The notes below the pieces were generated by a model that did no database searches, was not told the DNA's origin, and was given only the letters and a program-made list of their open reading frames with translations. This document shows positions 25,922 through 34,693 of a stretch of DNA of 64,000 nt, one piece after another. The DNA is from Allotamlana fucoidanivorans. Lineage in GTDB: Bacteria; Bacteroidota; Bacteroidia; Flavobacteriales; Flavobacteriaceae. Positions within the stretch are counted from its first letter, which is position 1, and every line of letters starts with the position of its first letter. The position numbers and the translations under genes were made by a program. The stretch spans positions 930,001 to 994,000 of the forward strand of contig NZ_CP074074.1 in NCBI RefSeq assembly GCF_045788535.1, given 5' to 3'.

Positions 25922-26557
25922 ATGAGCCGAATTATTGATCTTACCATGACTTACACCAATAGTTTTGCTGGTTTCTCAAAAGAAACCAGTAAAACTATTA
26001 CTAAAGACGGATGGAATGCCAGCACATTAAGCTTTTATTCGCATTGTGGTACACACATGGATGCTCCTATTCACTTTAATGTAAACAATCAAACTATTGA
26101 TGAAATTGAGGTTTCTAATTTTGTTGGAAAAGCCTGGGTTATTGATGTGCGTCATGTAGGTTCAAAAGGGTTAATTTTTCCACATCATATTCCAGATACG
26201 GTTCAAAAGGATTTTAGATTTGGAGATAGTTTACTGTTTCAAACAGGATGGTCTCAATATGTAAATACACCCAAGTATAGAGATGAACTCCCCAGAATTT
26301 CAGAAGCATTAGCGCATTGGTGTATTGATCAACAAGTAAAAATGATTGGTGTAGAACCACCTTCTGTAGCCGATGTAAATAATCTTGAAGAGGTTACAAA
26401 AATTCATCAGATTTTATTAAGCGGTGTGGTCATTATTGAAGGACTTACCAACCTAGACCGTTTACAATCAAATTGTGTGGAGTTGATTGCTCTTCCTTTA
26501 AAAATTGGTGGTGGTGACGGATCACCTGCACGCGTTATAGCTATTGAAACAAATTAA
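25922..26557 (+). CDS. Cyclase-family metal-dependent hydrolase
   Basis: The 211-residue protein has the PF04199 metal motif S-H-C-G-T-H-M-D-A-P-I-H-F near residues 40-52, which binds a divalent metal through H and D. A later G-V-E-P-P-S-V-A-D and I-E-G-L-T-N-L complete the family pattern. Characterised members include kynurenine formamidase and isatin hydrolase, which open amide or ring bonds by hydrolysis. No kynurenine genes are near. In this operon it could hydrolyse a sugar-acid lactone made by the Gfo/Idh/MocA dehydrogenase, but I cannot confirm the substrate. It starts seven bases after the dehydrogenase stop and shares one base with the kinase start. Confidence 0.85.
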   Translation: MSRIIDLTMTYTNSFAGFSKETSKTITKDGWNASTLSFYSHCGTHMDAPIHFNVNNQTIDEIEVSNFVGKAWVIDVRHVGSKGLIFPHHIPDTVQKDFRFGDSLLFQTGWSQYVNTPKYRDELPRISEALAHWCIDQQVKMIGVEPPSVADVNNLEEVTKIHQILLSGVVIIEGLTNLDRLQSNCVELIALPLKIGGGDGSPARVIAIETN

Positions 26558-27957
26558 TGGAACTATTACTTTCAAACATACTAAAACAACTTCCTAAAGA
26601 AGATACTTCAAATTACAGACTTGAAAACTATAAGATATTCACATCATTAAATAAAACCTGCATTGTTATTGATGATGACCCCACAGGAAATCAAACTGTT
26701 TACAACATTCCCTTACTAACCACATGGGATGTTAACACGCTATCCTCTGAATTTAAAAAAGGTACACCCACCTTCTTTTTGCTAACCAATTCTAGAAGTC
26801 TTACAGAAAAACAATCTACCACCCTTTATACCCAAATTGCCAACAATATAATAGAAGCCTCCAAAGTTACGAATCGTGATTTTACCCTAATAAGTAGGAG
26901 TGATTCTACACTACGCGGGCATTTTTCTGAAGTAAACGTTCTAAAAAATACCCTTTTATTACAGGATGCCATCACCGTTGTAATTCCTGTTATGTTTGAA
27001 GGTGGACGGGTTACAGTCAATGACACCCATTACATAAAACATGAGAATACATTAACACCTGTAAATGAAACACCTTTTTCACAAGACCATACCTTTGGCT
27101 ATAAGCATGCCGTATTACCACAATGGATTGAAGAAAAAACGCAAGGTGATGTAAAAGCTACTGATGTTTATACCGTATCACTAGAAAGCATTAGAACACA
27201 AAATATGCAAGCACTAGTGGAAGAAATTAAAAACATTCATTCAGCTAGTTACACTATTATAAACGCCTTAAACTACCACGATTTAGATAAAGTAACACAG
27301 GCTCTTTTACTTGCCGAACAGCAAGGAAAGTCAATTATTTATAGAACCTCAAGTTCTTTTGTTCCCTCATACATAGGTTTAAAGCCTCAAGGCCTTTTAA
27401 ACACAGAAGCTATTATTGACAAAGAAAATACTCATGGTGGCATTACCATAGTGGGATCTTATGTCCCTAAATCGTCGTTACAGCTTAACAATGCTTTAAA
27501 ACACTTTTCTGAAGAAACCATTATTGAAGTTGATGTGAATAAGGTTTTAGGAGCATCAGCAACCAATTACCTCAACAACCTATCTGCAACCATTGACAAA
27601 CTGATTTCAAACGGTAAAGACATCATTGTTTTTACAAGTAGAAAACTCATCACTGGAAGTGATGCCAATACCACTATAAACATAGCTGGTAAAGTATCAA
27701 ATGCATTGGTAACCTTAGTAAAAAACCTGCAAACCAGACCAAAATACCTGCTAGCTAAAGGAGGCATTACCTCAAATGATCTCGCTATAAAGGGACTTGG
27801 CATGAAACAGTCAACAGTACTAGGACAAATTGAACCAGGAATTCCTGTATGGGAAATGGGTGCAGAAACTAAATTTCCTAACCTGCTATACATTGTATTT
27901 CCTGGTAACGTTGGAAACGAAAACACCTTACTGAACATAACTAAAAAACTAAACTAA
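26557..27957 (+). CDS. Four-carbon acid sugar kinase family (DUF1537)
   Basis: The 466-residue protein has the two-domain DUF1537 layout. The N-terminal domain opens with I-D-D-D-P-T-G-N-Q at about residues 38-46, and S-R-S-D-S-T-L-R-G-H lies near residue 112. The C-terminal nucleotide-binding domain has A-K-G-G-I-T-S-N-D near residue 405 and F-P-G-N-V-G near residue 448. Known members phosphorylate threonate, erythronate, 3-oxo-tetronates or related acid sugars with ATP. The usual partners are a PdxA2 dehydrogenase or an OtnC aldolase-type decarboxylase, and neither is present here. The start overlaps the cyclase-family stop by one base (TAATG). Confidence 0.9.
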   Translation: MELLLSNILKQLPKEDTSNYRLENYKIFTSLNKTCIVIDDDPTGNQTVYNIPLLTTWDVNTLSSEFKKGTPTFFLLTNSRSLTEKQSTTLYTQIANNIIEASKVTNRDFTLISRSDSTLRGHFSEVNVLKNTLLLQDAITVVIPVMFEGGRVTVNDTHYIKHENTLTPVNETPFSQDHTFGYKHAVLPQWIEEKTQGDVKATDVYTVSLESIRTQNMQALVEEIKNIHSASYTIINALNYHDLDKVTQALLLAEQQGKSIIYRTSSSFVPSYIGLKPQGLLNTEAIIDKENTHGGITIVGSYVPKSSLQLNNALKHFSEETIIEVDVNKVLGASATNYLNNLSATIDKLISNGKDIIVFTSRKLITGSDANTTINIAGKVSNALVTLVKNLQTRPKYLLAKGGITSNDLAIKGLGMKQSTVLGQIEPGIPVWEMGAETKFPNLLYIVFPGNVGNENTLLNITKKLN

Positions 27958-27963
27958 CCACCT

Positions 27964-29226
27964 ATGTCTAACAAAACACCTTCCAGAAGATATGCCTTCT
28001 TTGCTGGCTCCTTTTTAATTACCCTGTTGCTTTATATTGACCGGGTTTGTATTTCATCAGCCAAAGATTCTATAAGTGCCGATTTGAATCTTACAGATAT
28101 TCAAATGGGCTGGATACTCAGTGCCTTTGCACTTGGTTATGCGCTGTTTCAAGTGCCTGGTGGCGCTATGGGTGATAAGTATGGTGTTCGCAAGGTTATG
28201 ACTTCCATTATGGTGCTTTGGTCTATATTCACAGCCTTAACCGGAGCGGCATGGAACTATATTTCTATGCTCTCATTCCGATTTATTTTTGGTGGTGCCG
28301 AAGCAGGAGCTTTTCCAAATATCTCAAGAGCGGCATTTTCATGGGTGCCGCTGAAAGAACGTGGTATATTTCAAGGCATTAATTTTTCAGGATCAAGACT
28401 AGGCGCTGCATTTGCCCTGCCTTTAGTGGCCTATTTAATTGATGCTTGGGGTTGGAAATCTATTTTCTATTTTTTTGGAGGTATCGGTATTATTTGTGCG
28501 GTTTTATTCTTCTATCTTTTTAGAAATAAACCTGAAGATCATCCAGGCATTTCTGAAGATGAAAAAGACTTTATTGTAGCCAATCGGCAACAACGAAAAG
28601 AACAAACACACCCCTTACCATTGAAGTCCATACTTGGCTCAAAAAATGTGATTTTAGCCATGATACAATACATAGGAAGCAATTTTATTTTCTTCTTTAT
28701 GTTAACTTGGCTATTCCCATATATAAAATCAAAATATAATTTAAACCTAGTCACCACAGGTTTTTATGCCATGTTACCCCTATTAGCTGGAGCCGTAGGA
28801 AATTGGGTTTCGGGTTATACTGTTGATGCTATTTATAAAACTGGAAAATGGAAATTATCTAGACAAATTCCTGCCATTTTTGGTTTTATTCTAGTGGTTA
28901 TTGGCATTTTATCTAGCCTTTATATGGACACGGCTTTAGGTGCCGTATTATGCCTATCTATAGCCATTTTTGGAGCAGATATGACTTTGAGTCCGTCCTG
29001 GTCCTTCTGTATGGATATTGGTAAAGAAAACTCTGGCAAGGTTTCAGGTATGATGAATATGGCAGGTAATTTAGGGTCATTTTCAACAGCATTGGCTTTT
29101 CCATATCTTATAGAATGGACAGGCTCTAGTGAGCCCTTCTTTTTCGTAGCGGCATGCTTAGGATCTGTTGCCATTGTATGTTGGTTATTTATGGATTCCT
29201 CAAAAGAAATACAATATGAAAAGTAA
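27964..29226 (+). CDS. MFS transporter, anion:cation symporter type
   Basis: The 420-residue protein has about twelve membrane segments. The first is at residues 11-31 and is followed by the MFS loop motif G-G-A-M-G-D-K-Y-G-V-R-K between segments 2 and 3. The opening R-R-Y-A-F-F-A-G and L-Y-I-D-R-V-C-I resemble the ACS group (hexuronate, glucarate and tartrate symporters). A central cytoplasmic loop (about 185-220) divides two six-helix halves. It likely imports the acid sugar or sugar handled by this operon, driven by protons or sodium. Its stop overlaps the start of the next gene by 11 bases. Confidence 0.9.
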   Translation: MSNKTPSRRYAFFAGSFLITLLLYIDRVCISSAKDSISADLNLTDIQMGWILSAFALGYALFQVPGGAMGDKYGVRKVMTSIMVLWSIFTALTGAAWNYISMLSFRFIFGGAEAGAFPNISRAAFSWVPLKERGIFQGINFSGSRLGAAFALPLVAYLIDAWGWKSIFYFFGGIGIICAVLFFYLFRNKPEDHPGISEDEKDFIVANRQQRKEQTHPLPLKSILGSKNVILAMIQYIGSNFIFFFMLTWLFPYIKSKYNLNLVTTGFYAMLPLLAGAVGNWVSGYTVDAIYKTGKWKLSRQIPAIFGFILVVIGILSSLYMDTALGAVLCLSIAIFGADMTLSPSWSFCMDIGKENSGKVSGMMNMAGNLGSFSTALAFPYLIEWTGSSEPFFFVAACLGSVAIVCWLFMDSSKEIQYEK

Positions 29227-30241
29227 ATTAAAAGGTGTTGCTATAGGGGCTGGTTATTTTAGTCGCTTCCAGTATGAAGCCTGGACCCGTATTCCTGAAG
29301 TTGAAATAACAGCGCTTTGTAATTCAAATGCAGAACGCGCAAAAGGCATTATGGAATCTTATGATGTAAAGCAGCATTATACAGATTACAAAGAGATGAT
29401 TTTAAAAGAAAAGCCAGACTTTGTAGATATCATTACACCTCCCGAAACGCATTTTGAAATGTGCAAATTTGCTGCAGATCACGGTGTCCATATTATTTGT
29501 CAAAAACCTTTGGCACCTAACTTTGAAGAATCACAAAAAATTGTAGACTACGTTTCAAAGAAAAACATACGCTTTGTGGTGCATGAAAACTTCAGATTTC
29601 AACCCTGGCACAGAGAAATAAAAAAAATGATTACTAATGATGCTATTGGTGATTTGTTCAGTTTAAATTTTAGAAGCCGTATGGGTGATGGCTGGGGTGA
29701 CGATGCCTATTTATCAAGGCAACCTTATTTTAGAGATTACAAAAAGCTTCTTATTTATGAAACGGGGGTTCATTTTATTGATACGTTTAGATATCATGCC
29801 GGAGAAGTTGAAAGCGTATATGCCATTTTAAAACGACTTAACCCTGTGATAAAAGGAGAAGACTCTGGCTTAATGATTCTTAATTTTCAAAACAAATCAC
29901 ATGCTATTTGGGATGCCAATCGTTACAACGAAAATAATTTTTCAAAATCAAGATACACTTTTGGGGAGTATCTAATTGATGGCTCAAAAGGTTCTATAAG
30001 ATTGTATTCTGACGGAAATATCACCTTACAAAAATTAGGCGAACCAGAACAAATACACAAATATGTTCATAATGATATAGGCTTTGCAGGAGATTGTTGT
30101 TACATCTTTCAAAGAAACTTTATTGATAATCTTATAGCTGGGAAACCTTTTGAAACAGATGGACATAACTATTTAAAAACTTTAAAAGTTCAGGAGGCCG
30201 TTTATGAATCAGCCAAAAACAACACACCTGTAACACTTTAA
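29216..30241 (+). CDS. Gfo/Idh/MocA-family sugar dehydrogenase
   Basis: Translation most likely starts at 29216 (M-K-S-K-L-K-G-V-A-I-G-A-G-Y), giving 341 residues. An earlier in-frame ATG at 29168 lies inside the MFS gene. The NAD(P)-binding Rossmann motif is G-A-G-Y-F-S near residue 11. The family motif C-Q-K-P-L-A lies near residue 94 (normally E-K-P), and Y-E-T-G-V-H-F-I-D-T near residue 180 supplies catalytic residues. Members oxidise sugars or sugar derivatives at an aldehyde or hydroxyl carbon. D-apiose dehydrogenase belongs to the same superfamily. The gene overlaps the transporter gene, so they are co-translated. The substrate is unknown. Confidence 0.88.
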   Translation: MKSKLKGVAIGAGYFSRFQYEAWTRIPEVEITALCNSNAERAKGIMESYDVKQHYTDYKEMILKEKPDFVDIITPPETHFEMCKFAADHGVHIICQKPLAPNFEESQKIVDYVSKKNIRFVVHENFRFQPWHREIKKMITNDAIGDLFSLNFRSRMGDGWGDDAYLSRQPYFRDYKKLLIYETGVHFIDTFRYHAGEVESVYAILKRLNPVIKGEDSGLMILNFQNKSHAIWDANRYNENNFSKSRYTFGEYLIDGSKGSIRLYSDGNITLQKLGEPEQIHKYVHNDIGFAGDCCYIFQRNFIDNLIAGKPFETDGHNYLKTLKVQEAVYESAKNNTPVTL

Positions 30242-30278
30242 CACTTAGACAACTAAACTAAAACACAAATAAATACAA

Positions 30279-33143
30279 ATGAAAAGACTATTAACACTAT
30301 CAGGATGTTTTCTACTGATACTTGGTGCTCTAAACGCGCAGCAAAGAAATGTGTCTGTTGAAGGCGCATTAAAAAAATGGCATAAGGTAACATTAAACTT
30401 TCAAGGGAAAGACTTAAGTGAAAATGACGCTATAAATCCGTTTTTAAACTATCGCCTTAACGTCATTTTCAGTAATAAAAATAAAACCTATGTAATTCCT
30501 GGGTTTTATGCTGCCGATGGTAATGCTGCAGAAACCAGTGCTACAAAAGGAAATGTTTGGAAAGTAAGGTTTATGCCTGATGCCATTGGTGAATGGAGCT
30601 ATAAAGTATCTTTTAGAAAAGGAGAAAATATAGCGGTAAACGATGAGATTAATGCTGGAGAACCCGTTGATTTTGATGGGGTTCAGGGAACATTTACCAT
30701 TACAGAAGCTGATGCAACGGGATCTGATTTTAGAACCAAAGGACGTTTGCAATATGTTGGAGAACGTTATTTAAAGCATGCCGATACTCATGAATCTTTT
30801 ATTAAAGGTGGTGCTGATAGCCCTGAAAGTTTCCTTGGCTATTATGAATTTGATCAAACACCTGCGTCGCATAAATACGAACCGCATGCTCAAGATTGGA
30901 AAACAGGAAACCCAACCTGGCAAAATGGAAAGGGCAAAAACATTATTGGTGCTCTTAACTATTTAGCGTCAAAAAAAATGAATTCTGTCTATTTCTTAAC
31001 TATGAATATTCAAGGTGATGGCAAAGATGTATGGCCTTGGACGAGCGAACATGAACGCTACCGTTTTGATTGTAGTAAACTAGACCAATGGGAAATCGTT
31101 TTTGATCATATGGATGACTTAGGTTTAATGCTTCATATAGTAACTCAAGAAACCGAAAACGAGCTGTTACTTGATATTGGTGAAACCCGTGTACAACGTA
31201 AATTATACTACCGTGAGTTAATTGCCCGGTTTGCGCATCACTTAGGTATTACCTGGAATTTAGGCGAAGAAAACGGTTGGCAAGTTTGGACACCTAAGGC
31301 TCAAAATGACAAGGATAGAAAAGCTATGGCACGTTACATCAAACAACATGATCCTTATCAAAATTATGTTGCTCTTCATACACATGCAACAACTAAAGGT
31401 CAAGATTTGTTTTTAACACCTCTTTTAGGATATGAATACTTAGATGGTCCATCATTACAAACACACCATCCACATGATGTTCATGATATTTCAGTAAAAT
31501 GGATAAACGAATCAAAGATGTTTGGAAAGCAATGGGTTATTACTCAAGATGAAATAGGTCCGGCACACACAGGCGCAAAACCTGATGCCGATGACCCAGA
31601 ACATAATGAAATTAGAGCCCAGGTGTTATGGGGAAATTTAATGGCTGGAGGTGCTGGCGTGGAGTGGTATTTTGGTTATAAGTTTGCCCACAACGATTTA
31701 AACTGTGAAGACTGGAGATCGCGCGACATTTTATGGGATCAAACACATTATGCCTTAGACTTTTTTAAGAGGTATTTACCTTTTGAAACCATGCATACGG
31801 CAGATGATTTAACCGCAAACACACATGATTATGTTTTGGCTCATCCTAGAAAAGTCTACGCTATTTATATCCCAAAGGTTGAAGAAACTATTTTAGATCT
31901 CACAGATTCAAAATCAAAATTCACAATAAAATGGTACAATCCTCGAACTGGGGGTGATCTTGTATATGGCACAGTAAAAACCATAAAAGGTGGTAAACCT
32001 ATATCTATCGGGTTCCCACCTTCAAATGAAAACGACTGGGTAGCATTAGTGGAAAATACATCTAAGAAATCATCGAAAGCCAACGAAAGTCCTAAAACAA
32101 CGCTAAACGCCTTGCAAGATTTTCAAATAGATAATACCTCTAAAGTCAATTACTATACAGAAAACAAGAGAGGTACATTGGCAATCAACGCTGCTAAAAC
32201 AGAAAACAGAAATGAGTTTGCTTCTGCATTTACCATATTTAAGGGTAACACAGGATATTATTCTGCAACCTTAAATACGATTGCGGAGAATGATGGTGAA
32301 TCTGAATATGCTGTTTATGTGAATAAGGAAAAGCTAAAAACGGTTTCTAATCCACAAACGCCATACGGATTCAAAGCAACCAGTCTTTTATTAGGTAAAA
32401 TTTATCTAAAAACAAATGACACACTTGAAATAGCGTCAAAAGCCATGACCAATGGTAAAATACCAGAGGATCATGAAACGGCTTGGTCTAGAGGCCGTTG
32501 GAGTTCAATTATACTAAATCCTGTGAGCTACACTTTAAAAGAAGCCTTAAAAGATATGACTCCTTTTGAGGAGCAAAACGGATTTTTAGAAGTTGAAGCT
32601 GAAGATTATCATTTTAATTCAAATAATGAAAGCCCTAGAAAGTGGTACCTACAATCAAAAGATAATTCCGTTCCTTTTGAAAACACAAAAGAACACTCTA
32701 GTTCGGCTAGTGGTAACGCTTATATAAAAGCATTGCCTGATACAAGAGTGACTCATAAGGATCCTTTAATTCAAGGTGAAAACTTCTTTCCCGTTCCAGG
32801 TACAGGAGGTCTAGTTTCCTATAAAGTAAAAATTAATACACCTGGGCAATATTATGTATGGGTAAGAGCATACTCTAGCGGCCCTGAGGATAATGGGTTG
32901 CATGTGGGTGTTGATGGCACATGGCCAGAAAGCGGACAACGTATTCAGCTTTGTAAAGGTAAGCATGCATGGACTTGGTCTTCAGCACAGCGTGTTCCTA
33001 AAAACCATTGCGGATATCCGCAAACTATTACACTGAACTTTGAAACTCCAGGCGAACATATCATCTCATTTTCAATGCGCGAAGATGGTTTTGAATTAGA
33101 TAAATGGCTATTAACTCAAGATAAAAATGTTATTCCTGAATAA
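30279..33143 (+). CDS. Secreted DUF5060/TIM-barrel glycosidase-like protein with C-terminal binding domains
   Basis: A signal peptide (about 1-20) ends A-L-N-A-Q. A DUF5060 beta-sandwich covers about 24-115. A TIM-barrel region at about 150-505 has N-L-G-E330-E331-N and T-Q-D-E425-I-G, which fit an acid/base and nucleophile pair of a retaining glycosidase. A domain resembling the 'collagen-binding domain of collagenase' lies at about 515-595. Two further beta-sandwich regions follow, at about 605-760 and 770-954. The last begins L-E-V-E-A-E-D-Y and ends W-L-L-T, like domains attached to GH115 enzymes. DUF4038-type apiosidases (GH140) share the barrel-plus-PF12904 layout. It closes the catabolic operon, so it may release the sugar that the operon consumes. 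No GH family can be assigned by eye. Confidence 0.82.
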   Translation: MKRLLTLSGCFLLILGALNAQQRNVSVEGALKKWHKVTLNFQGKDLSENDAINPFLNYRLNVIFSNKNKTYVIPGFYAADGNAAETSATKGNVWKVRFMPDAIGEWSYKVSFRKGENIAVNDEINAGEPVDFDGVQGTFTITEADATGSDFRTKGRLQYVGERYLKHADTHESFIKGGADSPESFLGYYEFDQTPASHKYEPHAQDWKTGNPTWQNGKGKNIIGALNYLASKKMNSVYFLTMNIQGDGKDVWPWTSEHERYRFDCSKLDQWEIVFDHMDDLGLMLHIVTQETENELLLDIGETRVQRKLYYRELIARFAHHLGITWNLGEENGWQVWTPKAQNDKDRKAMARYIKQHDPYQNYVALHTHATTKGQDLFLTPLLGYEYLDGPSLQTHHPHDVHDISVKWINESKMFGKQWVITQDEIGPAHTGAKPDADDPEHNEIRAQVLWGNLMAGGAGVEWYFGYKFAHNDLNCEDWRSRDILWDQTHYALDFFKRYLPFETMHTADDLTANTHDYVLAHPRKVYAIYIPKVEETILDLTDSKSKFTIKWYNPRTGGDLVYGTVKTIKGGKPISIGFPPSNENDWVALVENTSKKSSKANESPKTTLNALQDFQIDNTSKVNYYTENKRGTLAINAAKTENRNEFASAFTIFKGNTGYYSATLNTIAENDGESEYAVYVNKEKLKTVSNPQTPYGFKATSLLLGKIYLKTNDTLEIASKAMTNGKIPEDHETAWSRGRWSSIILNPVSYTLKEALKDMTPFEEQNGFLEVEAEDYHFNSNNESPRKWYLQSKDNSVPFENTKEHSSSASGNAYIKALPDTRVTHKDPLIQGENFFPVPGTGGLVSYKVKINTPGQYYVWVRAYSSGPEDNGLHVGVDGTWPESGQRIQLCKGKHAWTWSSAQRVPKNHCGYPQTITLNFETPGEHIISFSMREDGFELDKWLLTQDKNVIPE

Positions 33144-33168
33144 GCTTATTGTCTAACTAAGCTAACTA

Positions 33169-33209
33169 AAAAAGCCGAAGGACTTCAGTTCTTCGGCTTT
33201 ATTTTTTTG
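33169..33209. terminator. Bidirectional terminator between the catabolic operon and the carbonic anhydrase gene
   Basis: AAAGCCGAAG at 33171-33180 pairs with CTTCGGCTTT at 33191-33200 around a 10-base loop. A-runs stand before and T-runs after, so it serves both converging transcripts. Confidence 0.88.
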
Positions 33210-33224
33210 AATCTGTATTGCTAT

Positions 33225-33854
33225 TTATTCGTAAAAATCTACAGCTCCAGAGTTTATGTCATACATACCACCAACAATTTTAATAGCACCTTGCTCTTCC
33301 ATTTCGGCTAATACGGGGCTTTCCTTCCTTATTCTTGCAATGGTAAGTTCAACATTCTTTTTGGCTACATCATTCACAAAATCTATATTTTTTGAATTGC
33401 GTAAACTAGTATCTTCAGGCTGCTCTGTTTGCTGTACGGCCGGGGTAATTTTTTCTAACATTTTGGTTAGGTTTCCTAATTTAGCATCATCACAAGCGCC
33501 TTTTATAGCCCCACAGCTTGTATGCCCTAAAACAACTATCAATTTAGTCCCTGCTAGTTTACAAGCAAACTCCATGCTCCCTAAAATATCTTCATTCACA
33601 AAATTACCTGCTATTCTTACGCTAAAAATATCGCCTAAACCTTGGTCAAACACAAGTTCAGCAGACACTCTAGAATCAATACAACTTAAAATAGTAGCAA
33701 AAGGAAATTGACCGTCACTCGTATCATTAACTTGTTCTAATAAATTTCTATTGGCTTTTAAATTTCTTTGAAATCTGAAGTTGCCTTCCTTTAAAAATGC
33801 TAATGCCTTTTCTGGAGTCATTGTGGCTTGTGTTTCTTTTGTATGTGCCTTCAT
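33225..33854 (-). CDS. Beta-class carbonic anhydrase
   Basis: The 209-residue enzyme interconverts CO2 and bicarbonate. The zinc ligands are in S-C-I-D-S-R near residue 59 and in G-H-T-S-C-G near residue 112, with the C-x-D-x-R dyad intact. No signal peptide is seen, so it is cytoplasmic. It is the last gene after the USP and SulP transporter genes, with an 18-base gap. Together they look like a bicarbonate uptake and conversion unit. Confidence 0.95.
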   Translation of the reverse strand: MKAHTKETQATMTPEKALAFLKEGNFRFQRNLKANRNLLEQVNDTSDGQFPFATILSCIDSRVSAELVFDQGLGDIFSVRIAGNFVNEDILGSMEFACKLAGTKLIVVLGHTSCGAIKGACDDAKLGNLTKMLEKITPAVQQTEQPEDTSLRNSKNIDFVNDVAKKNVELTIARIRKESPVLAEMEEQGAIKIVGGMYDINSGAVDFYE

Positions 33855-33872
33855 AATTCTATTTATTTTTAT

Positions 33873-34688
33873 TTATTGTATTGCTAACCTTTCTTCTCCT
33901 GTAATTAGCAATGAAACATTTAATTTGTTTACCAAGTGTTTTACATCTGAAATTAAAGATTTTGAATGATATCTTTTTCTATTCACACATAACAGATTAA
34001 CATTCTTTTTAGATAGGTATTTAGCAAGATTGTCAATAGCCCCGTCATTTTCCTGAAACACATAATTTATGGCTTTTTTACCATGGAAACTAAGCGTGTT
34101 TTGCATTGCAGAAGCTCCTGCTACTATTTGAAAAGAACTTAAAGGTTCTTGTGTGTAATTCATTAAGTGCTGCGCAAACTCTAAATTCAAACGATTTGTA
34201 TCTTCATTTAACACTCCTAATGATAAGGCCTTATCATGTTCTATAACATTATTGTTTGCGGCTATCATTATAGCTCCACGATGTTTTTTCATGATAAAGC
34301 TTGTTATATCGTCACCCACAAACTTAAACCATTTAAATTTTCTTTTTCCTAAAACAATAATATCTGGTTTACTTTGATCTATAAACCTTGCCATTTCACT
34401 TTTTATATGCCCTACAGAAAAGGAATAGTTAATAACCAAATCGTGAGATGTAGAAAGAGAATTTATAAGGGTACTCAGTTTTTTACGAGTAGCAAAATGA
34501 GATTTGTTAATAAGTCTTTTTGCTGAAAGCGGATTATCTTGTCCAACAATGTCTGTGGGCTTTTCTACATGAAAAAAATCGATTTCAGCATGAATCATTT
34601 TAGCAAGACTTACTGTACTTCTCATGATGGTCTCTTCAGTTCCTTTCATATCCGAAAGCACTAAAATTTTATATTGTTTTTTCTTCAT
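33873..34688 (-). CDS. Universal stress protein family
   Basis: The 271-residue protein has the USP opening K-I-L-V-L-S-D near residue 7. The first-half end motif P-D-I-I-V-L-G-K-R-K lies near residue 109, in place of the common G-x2-G-x9-G ATP loop. The second half (about 150-271) repeats the fold weakly. The glycine-rich ATP loop is not evident, so it may not bind ATP. It sits between carbonic anhydrase and SulP genes and could regulate the transporter. This is inference from position. Confidence 0.8.
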   Translation of the reverse strand: MKKKQYKILVLSDMKGTEETIMRSTVSLAKMIHAEIDFFHVEKPTDIVGQDNPLSAKRLINKSHFATRKKLSTLINSLSTSHDLVINYSFSVGHIKSEMARFIDQSKPDIIVLGKRKFKWFKFVGDDITSFIMKKHRGAIMIAANNNVIEHDKALSLGVLNEDTNRLNLEFAQHLMNYTQEPLSSFQIVAGASAMQNTLSFHGKKAINYVFQENDGAIDNLAKYLSKKNVNLLCVNRKRYHSKSLISDVKHLVNKLNVSLLITGEERLAIQ

Positions 34689-34693
34689 GATTT

